Origin: Ephemerocybe angulata
Lineage: Eukaryota > Basidiomycota > Agaricomycetes > Agaricales > Psathyrellaceae
Assembly (NCBI GenBank): GCA_013368325.1
Contig: JAACJK010000057.1
Coordinates: 1,178,001 to 1,242,000, forward strand
Direction of reading: 5' to 3'
DNA length: 64,000 nucleotides
The notes beneath the pieces are model-generated. The model searched no databases, was not told the DNA's origin, and saw only the letters and a program-made list of their open reading frames with translations. Below, piece by piece: positions 34,030 through 43,866 of the stretch (the stretch's first letter is position 1; every line of letters starts with the position of its first letter). Position numbers and translations under genes: made by a program.

Positions 34030-35685
34030 CTACACATCCACGAACTCCCCCATGTCCTGCCATTCCAGATCTTGCGCCTCAAAGTCAAAAAGCTTCTGAT
34101 AGCACCGTCCTGGCTGGCTGAAATGCGCATACGGGTCTGCTGCAGATATCGCTGCACCGCACCGGTAACAAAAGTGTTTCCCGCATTTCCAGCACGTCAT
34201 CTGCCGGGTCATCCTTTCATCAGCAATTTCTCCTACAATTCAACTGAAACGGAGAGACATACATGGTTGCAGCCCAGACTCTTCTCCACGCGGCAGGAGC
34301 ATCCAGGGCACTCTGTTGTCGAATTCTTCATCCATTCGTTGTTGGCGATCTCTTCGTTGTACCGGTTCACTAGTTTGGCTATGTTGCCCTTCCCATACTG
34401 CTGCTCGATGCGTTCGCGCTCCACCGAACCTTCGTCAGAGGCGAGGTATTCGAGCACGACTTTCTCCGAGTGTGCTATGACGCAGGGAGATATCGGACCA
34501 TGCCTACAAATATTAAGCCGGGAGACGACTGGGCCGAGGAAGCTGTAACGCACCATGTTCGTCTGCAGAAGGAGCAGAACGTGAACTTGCATCGAGAGCA
34601 CTGTCTAAATCGTGCCCACCCAGACTCGGGGTCTTCATTCGCTGGTTTCTTCACCGGCGACTGGCAATTGTCAACAGGACAATGGACAATCGTTGGATCT
34701 ATGGCAGCTATGAGTTGGGTGTCGCTTGGCTTTTCTTGCAAGCTCACCTTTCTCAAGGTTCCTCTTCTCCCTGAGCCATCTCCAACGGTCCACCTCCTCG
34801 CCCGACACAACACGAGCGACTTCCTCTTCGTTTGCCTCTCGCTTCCGTTTCACGCAGTCAGGGTCGGGGCAGCCGACTCGGCCCACATCACCTTCCTCGA
34901 TGCACATCCCCCAGAAATCTTGCAAGCAACCCCGGCAGAAGATGTGCTTGCACGATAGCTGCAGACATTTCGAACCCTTTAGCGTCGCTAAGCATACCGA
35001 GCACGGGTATGTATTCTTTGCAAATTGAGACGATTGCGAACGCTGGTCTGAGCTTAACAGAAGAGGCGCTAAGCTGGGGGGATTCGGATGGGTGATTCTG
35101 AAAGCGTTCTTAGCAACAACATATCAAGTTTGGCAAGGTTACTCACAGAATCTTTGAATCACTTCCATCTACCAGCTCTAGAGCTTTCAGAAATTCTCCG
35201 GTCCGCAAGTATTCCAACCACATATAGAGAACGCCGTCTCCAGCTTGCCACATATCAGTGAGAAGCTTATTTAATTTGCCAATTCTTGGAAGCCACAGAT
35301 GTGTTGCCCGGATGGATGAGATGCGAGGCGATTCCTCGAGGGGATAGGTCGAAGGTAGCGAAATATGGATCAGCAAGGCAGGCAAGGTCGATACCGATAC
35401 CGTCTCCGACATCGGGAACGCGGACGAGTCAGAGGGAACGTCCCTGGCGATTGTAACATCCTGGGGGTGTTCGAGCTCAACGGGGACCTCGAGTTTGAGG
35501 TTTCCCTCGTTCAAATGACTCGAGACATATTCAGGATATATCGACTGTACGACGTAAGAGTAAGAGAGTGTTCGGAACGGAATAGGTCCTCGACTCGCCT
35601 CTAGGACCTCGAATTCCTCTTTCTGTAGTATTTGACATTCATCCAAGACTTCTTGACTGGGATGAGTGGTCGTCGGTATGGGCAT
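34030..35685 (-). CDS. ITT1: RWD-RBR E3 ubiquitin ligase (RNF14 / Itt1 family)
   Basis: RING-between-RING ligase that passes ubiquitin through a thioester on RING2. N-terminal RWD domain: EEFEVLE then, after a likely GC-AG intron (35598-35545), SIYPEYVSSHLNEG. RING1: CSVCLATLKGSKCLQLSCKH, FCRGCLQDFW, CPDPDC. IBR: HCPVDNCQSPV, FRQCSRCKFTFCSFCRRTWH. RING2: ECPGCSCRVEKSLGCNHMTC with the catalytic Cys in GCNHM, then CGKHFCYRCG. This RWD-RING1-IBR-RING2 order is specific to RNF14 in animals and Itt1 in yeast, the latter linked to translation termination factors; RNF14 is known for ribosome-stall and RNA-protein crosslink responses. The start MPIPTTTHPSQEVL is at 35685. Several introns; ends EWQDMGEFVDV. 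Confidence 0.92.
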
Positions 35686-35877
35686 GCAGGTAGTGGGTAA
35701 CGTCTAACATTCTGAGCTCGAGCGGCTGAAAGCCGTTTTCCGGGGTAGCGCACCGTCATCATGAGTCGATCACTTCGATCACTTCGGCAACCGGAAGCAC
35801 ACACCGCCTAGGTTAGGGTTTCGCCGACTTTTTCTGAGTTTTGAATTTAAATTCTGTGTCCATCGTAGACGCCCGTA

Positions 35878-38800
35878 ATGACTGTCTTCCAATCTGCTCA
35901 ACACTTCGTGCGCGCACTCAAGGGGCCGTCAGATCCTCCAGTCGCTCAAGGTCCACTCAAGATCAGCATAGCAGAGCAAGCATGGCACGACCAGTCCTTC
36001 TACCTGCCCAATAAGGCGGAGGTCATTGCCGATTGGTTGTTGTCCAAGTTCTTCAGGGAGAGGGGGGAGGGCGTGTACGTTTCGCTAGCTCATGCGCGGG
36101 ATACAAGCTTATATCATTCCAGGTCCACAAATGCTTTGGCTAGTGAACGTTATTGGAAGTTGCTCTCCAGCGTCCTGTATCCGAATGACGCGCCAAGCAG
36201 CCCTACCTCGAATACGGTTGCTTGGCTGAAGCCTATCCTAGGCCGCATTGCTATTGTGCCGATTGTGTCTGCCTTCCTGAACCTTTGGCCTGAGCTTGAA
36301 CCCTCGCAATCAGCCAACCTCTTGGAATACACTTCTCGCTGCATCTCCCTGCTCTATCCTCTCGGCACACAGAAATTGACAACCGAAGCCCTTCTTGAGG
36401 CCTGGGGTACTTTCCTCAAGAATAGCGGCCCCTTTGTTAACGAGTTGTCCGCGATAAAGATCGGTGCTGTCCTTACCAAAGTGTATGGAGACTCGTTGAG
36501 CAACTCATCCAATCGGAAAAAGGTACAACCCTCTACTTCGCTACGCTGTTAGTCGGTATTGACAGTCCTAGCTCAACAGCAGTTTCGTGCAGAGTGCAGC
36601 CTACTTCAACACATGGCTCGAAAGGCTGCGCGCGACCTCGACCCCCCCACAGTACGAATACCTTCGCCAGTCGATTCTCTCTGTTGGAGTCGAAACAATC
36701 TTCAACCTAGACACACTTCGCCAAATTTCGGAGTCGCCAGACGGAACCCTTCTGTTCAATGCTCTTGAAACCTCCCTTCGAACCCATCGCACAACGGTGC
36801 TAAAGAGCTTCCCAGAACTGTACACCCACTACGTTTCTTGTTTGAAAAGGCATCGTGGGGCTATCTTCACCCAGAGCTCGACATCTCAAGCCGGCTCAAG
36901 TCGGACTGAATTCAATGTGGCAGCCATGAAATTCTTCACTTGCTGTCAGAACATGCTCGACAGTGAGCAGAGGGACGGTGATGCCTGGGACACGATCTCA
37001 GGGCTCGCCGAGGTTGTTGGTCAAGAAAATCTGTACGATTCCCAGTCAGATACCCTTTCATCGTTGAAAAGCAATGTCAGTGTTGCATTAGACTACCTGG
37101 CTGAGAGTTGGAAAGGTGCGCTTCACTGTTAGAGCCTTCCTAAATCATCAGCATTGACAATATTGAAGGTCCAAGCCAGGCGACGATCCCCATTGTCCGA
37201 TGCCTCTCCGCAATCACTCGCGTCGACTATGACCTCGTACTTCCCTCTATGGGCCAACTTCTGTCCAGGCTGCTAATGGTCGGTCTACGTCCCAGTCGTC
37301 TCGATTTCCTTACTGACGCCAGTATGGTGCAGATCCCAGAAACACATCCCGACTACTTCACATTCCTCGATTCGCTCCTTGAGTTCCACATAAAAACGCG
37401 GACGGTCAACCAATACCTCGAAACCCTTCTCTCTTGTCTGTCTGCTCCATCCACATCTCTGCAAATAGGGGCCCGAGAGTGCTATGCCATCTGCCTGTCC
37501 GGCCCTATCCTCCACCCAAAACACCTCGAAAAGGTCTCTAAGGCCACCCAGCAGTTCCTTACCCCCAGCCAATGTAACACCGCCCTTGGACAACTTTGCG
37601 AAGCCATCAAAACACTGAAAGAAGCACACAAGACAGCTGAGCGCCAACGCGATGCCGATCTTGGTAAAGGATCAAGAAAGGCGCGCAAGTCCGATGCGAT
37701 GATCGTTGAGCAGAAACTTGACCCGGAATCCATAACCCTCGCGTTTGCACTTTCGTCGAAGTTGGCACAAACGGTCCTCGGCTCGTTACCCATCTCCTCT
37801 GTTCCTCAGCATCAGGCAGAGCAAATCCGATCAATAGTGGTCAATTTCCAGACAGAATTTGTCGAGCCCGGACTCTCGAAGTTGCTCAAAGGTTTGACCA
37901 AGTCTGAAGACGGCGACGAGGTGAAGGGATCGAAAAGGAAGGCTGTCTCTGGGAACGATACTTGGGGTACACAGATCGTCCTCGTCTCCTTCTTGCGCCT
38001 ACGGTATACGCTAGGTATGGCGAAGTATCTGTCCCTTCCGGAGAGCGCGGCGCCCAAACTTCCGAAACGGTTACTCTCCTTGCTGTCTCAAGATGATGGC
38101 GAGCTCCTCCCAGAACTCACTCTCGAGATTGTACGTTAATATCTTTTTTCTTTGGCCACCAGTCCTCATGCATTCGACAGGTACGCACGTTGCTTGACCA
38201 AGCATTTACCATGGAGCCCTCTGAGGTCTCTTCGTCGATCGATCATACCCTTCAGCTTGTCGACAAGCGACTCTCACCTCACATGGCCACTACATGGTCT
38301 GGGTCAGTGCATGAGCTCACGTTCGGAGAAATGGGTCAGGCACTATCTGGTCTTGCGGTACTGCACCTGGTCTTGGAGCGCTGGCTACCCGTCATCGAGT
38401 GGGTCAACTTCAGTCACTGGCTCTTTGTATCATACTGACACTTTGCCAGCATGTCTGCTTCCGAGCACCAGTTACAAAAGCTGGCGAAGATTCTATCGCG
38501 GATTCCTCTTGACTTCATCGGCACCCCGCAAGGACCTTCTGGGAAGCAGAGCTTGGGAGCAAATCATTTATTATTTAGAGCTTTGAGATCGGCTCAGTTC
38601 TGGGAGTTGCACAATCTTCGAAGTGGGTACCTCTTGCCGAGGTCCGCGAACCCAAACTGACTTGTTTTTCAGCGGCTCTGCTTGCTCATCTCGAGGAGGT
38701 TACCTCCACTCTGGATAAAGACCAGCCGTCACCCGAGAAGATTTCGAGGAAGTCGAAGAAAGGGAAGCAATCTGGTTTAATCGACATCTCTCAAGTGGTT

Positions 38801-40965
38801 TCGACATATCGGCTACTACTCTTCTTCCCCGTGGAATATTTCACAAAGTCGTGCCGCTCTGACCTCGTCAAGCGGGCAATTAAAGCGGATTGGAGTATTT
38901 CACATGGACTTGAGAAGGACAGTTCTGCGGAAGAGGAGATTGTTGGGTTGTCAGTGGTCCGGACATTCCTGAAGAGGACATTCTCCTTCCTTGGTTCAAT
39001 AGAGCAACAGTCGGTAAGCGCACCTGGATTCTGTACGTGGGAGCCATTGCTGACGTACTTTATTTCATAGTCAAGCGACGTGGCGGACTTCATTCTGCAC
39101 CTCCTTACCGATATACCCACAATTGGAGGCCGCGACGATTATCAAACGACTCTCGATCTTTGTGAGCTCTACTTCGCAGAGCTGTTCCGGCAGGCAGCTC
39201 GAGGGGATGCCGGGGAGGCTTCCAAAGTCATTTCCTCGTACCTCCAGTACCCCATCTTTGACAACCTGTCCTCCATCAAGCCTAGGTCTCTCGTCCTGAT
39301 CGTGGAATTGCTGAACAGGGACTTTGGCTTCTCAAGGTTTGTCTCCTGTACCTGCTGGTTCTGAAGCTCGAGAAATCTCAAGCCCTCTCTAGTTTTTCTC
39401 CCGATATCCAAGCGTCCTTCCAAGGGCTCCATGCCCGATTGGCCACGGTCCTGCAAGAGAAAATCAACGTTGTCTTGAGTGTTGAGGACACCACCAGCCT
39501 GCAGAATGTTCCCGCCCTCCTCACTTACTGGCACGCGGTGCTTTCCCTCGGACAGTGGGTAGGAGCTGAAGGTACGTTTGTTTCCATGAACGGAAGGGCG
39601 TTCGAGTGCTAACGTGCGCATCATAGCCTCGACATTCTTCGGAACGCAGCTCGTGAATAAATTCAATCTGAAGTTCCTCTCGATACAAGAAATCTTTACG
39701 GGCGAGTGGACTGACAAAACTGCTGTCATGGTAATCGCAATCTTGTTGCAAGAATTGCGCTACCGCGATGAAATGGCGAAGAACGACCAGTTAAACGTTG
39801 TCGTTGCAGCCTATGTGGCATATCGTAGGGTTTTGTCGCCTTCTGGTGCGTGGTCTAGAGTTCAAACATCCCTGTGTAGGCTAATCCAATGTCTAGGTCA
39901 AACAGAGCAGGATGACTTCATTTCGAAGGCGTGTCGGCAATTGTCGCCTGCAAGCTTCGAGCATGTCCTCAGCCTCTTGGAGGAAGCGATATCTAAGGAT
40001 TCGAATGCCTCGACAATGGCAACTGACTTGGTCCACCTTGCCTCCGTGCTACTTCGTGACCATCCTCCGAGTAGGTCGATTCAAAAAAGTCCACTCTGCT
40101 ATCTTTTTGTTGACCATTCAAATAAGACACCCTCAGGATAATGCAGGCGTTCTTCACCAGTTGCTTGGACATTTTCACCAACCATGAAGAGTTCACGGCA
40201 GGTGCTGTGGAACTCAGAATACAGACGCTGGACATCGTCGTCCAGCACTGTTCTGAGAGGGTACGTTGTAACATATATCAATGGTGCCTTTCCTAACTGT
40301 GCCCCAAGCCTGCCGCTCTAAGGTCTCTTGACATGGGAAACACATGGGCACTCCTGTCGAAATACCTCTCACCTTCTGCGAAGCATGACAAGGCTACGAC
40401 AACCGCTATCTTCCACAAGATAATCGGCATTGTCAACGCCGTCATTCGTCTCCGCCGCGACCTCGTATCCCCCATGCTGCCTCATCTAGGCATGATTCTT
40501 CGCCAGCTCATACTCAGCATGAGGCAATGCAGGTCCCAGCTCGCATCCAAGCAAACCGACATGGTCATGAGTACCCAGCCGAGATGGATCAGCGCGGCAC
40601 AATCGCTGGGCGTTGAGGAGGCGAGATCACTTTCGCGACTTCTGGAAACCTTGACCACCAAGACAATTACTCGAGTGCACGCGACGTCGACAGAAACCCA
40701 GAAGGCAGAGTCTTTGGCTGCTCCCTTCTCGAAGCATGCAGCTTTCGTTTTGAAGGCGTACATCGAGGCGATGAACGATCCTTTGTGCGTTCTGACGCTA
40801 GACGTGCGCAAGGAGCTCTACTCTGGTTTATATGCTTTGTGCAGTATGATTGGGGAGCACAGCAGGGATGCGATGATGGTTTCTGCACTGGACGCTGGTG
40901 GAAAGGCAACGCTGAAGACGCTGTGGAAGGAGTACGAGAAGCAGAGATACGTTGGAAGAGGGTAA
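35878..40965 (+). CDS. URB2: nucleolar pre-ribosome assembly factor Urb2/Npa2
   Basis: Large helical-repeat protein of early 60S pre-ribosomes, working with Npa1, Rsa3, Nop8 and the helicase Dbp6 in 27S pre-rRNA processing. About 1,450-1,500 residues from a dozen or more exons. Start 35878 gives MTVFQSAQHFVRALKG followed by ISIAEQAWHDQSFYLPNKAE and WLLSKFFRERG. The middle is poorly conserved and rich in Leu helices, including a basic stretch DADLGKGSRKARKSD. The C-terminal Urb2 domain is clear: MGNTWALLSKYLSPS, IVNAVIRLRRDLVSPMLPH, LETLTTKTITRVHAT, LAAPFSKHAAFVLKAYIEA, MNDPLCVLTLDVRKELYSGL, MIGEHSRDAMMVSALD and EYEKQRYVGRG. Its start is 192 bases from the divergent RBR ligase start, and the next gene begins only 129 bases after its stop. 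Confidence 0.85.
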
Positions 40966-41094
40966 AGAGCACCTCATGTGACGTCACGCGATAAGATTCG
41001 ATTTATACTTCGATCAAGTTGTCTGGAACTAATTCCTGTACCAACCTCCCTGATGACTTGAAAGTCGACCACGTTGTTCTAGTCTCTTGAAAGT

Positions 41095-42310
41095 ATGCTT
41101 GTGTCAAGATGCTCGACCGGAATCCAGTTCAGTAGGACTGCGGCTAGGTTTAGACTCTTAGCGACAGTGTCGCCGTCTTTCATCCCCACACGACAACCTC
41201 CCCCACCCCCGACACCGGTAGTGCCTGACAAGCCGGAACCATCGTACATCGACAGCCAGATTCTCAAGAAGCTGGATGGGCAGCCGCAGACTGGTCCCAG
41301 TCTCTCTGATATCATTGGACATTACATTGACCAGACTGGGAACGTTCTCGATGTAGTCCTGCCCTACGAATCTCTGCCTTCACCAGAGCGGCGGATCAAG
41401 TTCGAGGACACAGTTTCGAGCAAGGAGATTGTTACTGTTGCCCACTGTGTGAAGAACGGCGAGGACCATCGAATTGGGCTATCTTCTGGCTTTGCTGTAA
41501 ACGCTCCAGCCCTAAGAAAGGGAGAGAAGTTGATTGTAACATGCGCACACACACTGGAGCAGGTATGTCCAGGGTTACAGAATCGCCCAGACAGCATTCT
41601 CAACCAAGCTTTACTTAGATAAGGGCGTCATCCTTGCTCATTCCAAAGGAGTTCCCTCCTCCAGACACCTCCCACCACCCCTTGACTGGAACATTCATCT
41701 GCATCGGTCTGCAGAACTCTATGAAGATTTATCCGGCAACAGAGATTGTCTCCTCGCTCCCCCGCTCTGATGTCATTCTCATTTCTTGCGAGCTCCCCGA
41801 AGGTGCTCTGAAGACACTCCCACTTTCACCCTATCCTCTTCACGCCGGTGCTCCGATCCGGGCTCACTTCGTGTCGCACAAGAAACCTTCTGATGACCAA
41901 GGTTGGAGTCCGTGGATTGGAGACACTTGGGCTCGGTGGGCGAAGGGAAATGTGCTGGGGTATCGAGATTTTTCTGGGCGAGAAACTAAGGTGTGTAGCC
42001 TGATCATGTATATGACCACGCTCTGAGTTACTTAACAGCCAGGGACATATGACTCCCTCTCCCATATGTTGTTTACACCGTCTCCGACAGGAGGGTCGAG
42101 CGGGGGACCGATAGTCGATGAGGAGACTGGTGCAGTGGTGGGCATGATGTTAGGTTCCAGGATGGATGACCACGTCCAGGGGGCGCGAGGATGGGGTATA
42201 CCGTCTGAGACGATATATGAGGTGAGGATTTCAGTGTTTCCACCTTGGTAAGTATGGCTAAGCCTTTGCTTCAGATGTTCACTTTACCCGGTCTTGAGAG
42301 CAAGAAATAG
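41095..42310 (+). CDS. PA-clan trypsin-like serine peptidase, probably mitochondrial
   Basis: Four exons join, with the last one encoding only MFTLPGLESKK after an intron. A full catalytic triad is visible: His in LIVTCAHTLEQ, Asp in RSDVILISCELP, and Ser in PTGGSSGGPIVDEETG, followed by the usual AVVGMMLG strand. The substrate-binding region is HtrA/Trypsin_2-like rather than digestive trypsin-like, and there are no paired disulfide cysteines. The N-terminus (MLVSRCSTGIQFSRTAARFR LLATVS) is Arg/Ser-rich without acidic residues and resembles a mitochondrial presequence, not a secretion signal. No PDZ domain. A proline tract (PPPPPTPVVPDKPEP) links the presequence to the domain. Unnamed fungal proteins of this type exist; substrate unknown. 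Confidence 0.83.
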
Positions 42311-42468
42311 GGGAACAATACTAATTGGCTATTTTGTTCACGATCTTATTTAATGGATGGGTCAATTGCCTCAGGGTTCTCGGGGTCCTCCTTTGGCCCA
42401 TCAACCAATCCTAGCCAATCGCAGAATTCCGACGCGCTCAAAAGCCTCACCGCCTCATTTGAGCCAGC

Positions 42469-42574
42469 TATATAAGGCGTTGTCATTTAGTTTTATTTCT
42501 TTTACCCTTCTTTCTCGCGCGCTCCTCATATTTCCTCTCCTCCTCCCTCTCTCCCTCTCCCTCTCATCAACTCA
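42469..42574 (+). promoter_or_regulatory. TATA box plus pyrimidine-rich leader with no known gene behind it
   Basis: TATATAAGG at 42469-42477 is followed by about 90 bases that are mostly C and T, ending ATCAACTCA just before an ATG at 42575. This layout is typical of fungal core promoters. The ATG opens a 61-codon frame (42575-42760, MGEHHSCSAPDF ...) that I do not recognise. Confidence 0.5.
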
Positions 42575-43070
42575 ATGGGCGAGCATCATTCATGCTCGGC
42601 TCCGGATTTTCGCAAGACACACTTCAACGGTGTTGGGACAGGCTTACGACTCTGGCGAATGGGATTCTGGTCATGCATCCGTGCTCGACGTCAGTGTCCT
42701 TCATCTCCTTCACGAACCTACAGGGCATCTGGGAAAGTGCACCATCCTTTCGCCTCTTGACCTCCTACCCCTCGATGGCCGGAATAACTCCATGAGTAGG
42801 GATATTTTCCCATTCGCCCCTTTTCGCTGTCCCGAATGTCATCCTCTTGCCTCGCTTCATCCACACCGAACTACTGGCCGTTATCACCAAATCTCTCCAT
42901 ACCCCCTGTTTCTCCCGATATCACCCATCTACTCCGCCCTGCCTCGCTACACCATTGTAACGTCTTCGCTTCTTATCACGCGCGCCGTCGCCGGCTTCCC
43001 ATGTTCCCCGTTTACAATCGGCTCCCTCGTCGTCCCCAACATATCCTCGAACCCTGGGGACTGGGCCAGA

Positions 43071-43099
43071 GTTCCCGAGTCAGCTTTTGACTCGGGAAC
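43071..43099. repeat. perfect inverted repeat, 12-bp arms and 5-base loop
   Basis: Left arm GTTCCCGAGTCA (43071-43082), loop GCTTT, right arm TGACTCGGGAAC (43088-43099). A third, direct copy of TGACTCGGGAAC lies at 43110-43121, 22 bases after the second, and shares 14 bases (TTTGACTCGGGAAC) with it. The TGACTC core resembles a Gcn4/AP-1 type bZIP site. Transcription-factor binding is an inference. Confidence 0.75.
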
Positions 43100-43866
43100 G
43101 CTTGACATTTGACTCGGGAACTCGAGCAGACTCGAGCACGCAATCCTACGCAATCCTTGCCCCATGGACTTCGTCCTTCGAAGCTTCACCCTCTGGGTCC
43201 ATCCCTTCTTGTTGCCTTTTTTTACCCTTGGTGAAAATAAATGTCGGCTGAAAGATTGTCAAGAATTGCTCTTTACCTTGTGGGTCCTATGCTCTAAGCT
43301 TTCCCAACTTAACAAGACCCTATACATCTGGATATTGGCGGCTGCGAACTCGGCAAAATGTTGTCGAGACCTCAACGTGGATTTGAAGATGGAAACACGA
43401 CGCTGACCGATCATATCGTCTCTCAACATATGCACTTCTCTCAGGTTTCAAGCTTCAGGTGCTCTCAGTATGTCACGATGTACCTTGTTCTCCATAGCGT
43501 ATTAAATGCAACGCGATACTGTTGAGCTACTGATGTGCGATTGGGCTGTTGTGGGGCAAGTGCAAATTCTATCATCAATCTAGGAAGTCGTTACCAGATT
43601 CAAAATCAGAAATATTGGAATATCAAGGTTGGTTGTTGGTTGGTGTCCTTGTGAAGTACTTAGACGCGGCAGCGGACTCGGGGAGAACAGTGTGCTTCCC
43701 GGTCCGGCCGGAGGTCCGCTTTTGGAAACTTTGATAACCACGTGCCTGACAATGACTAAGCGGAATTGTTCTTCGTCGCAAAGGCGGAGTGCAGTGGTTT
43801 TGCACTTACCATCACGACTCCGAGTCCGCTCAAGGACACTTTCTCTAAGAACAAGGGTCACGTCTC

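Larger units (their letters stand above)
42311..43866. other. 1.6-kb region without a recognised gene
   Basis: Contains a promoter-like TATA box with a long CT-rich leader (42469-42574), open frames of 61, 67 and 251 codons in three overlapping frames that resemble no family I know, and an array of TGACTCGGGAAC copies near 43071-43121. The right end must hold the promoter of the RBM26/27-like gene. It is the least explained stretch of the window. Confidence 0.5.

Noticed and set aside
42357..43112. 251-codon plus-strand frame in the unexplained region
   Set aside because: Its first part is the CT-rich promoter leader read as Leu/Ser/Phe, and the rest has no family resemblance; kept only as part of a finding on the region.
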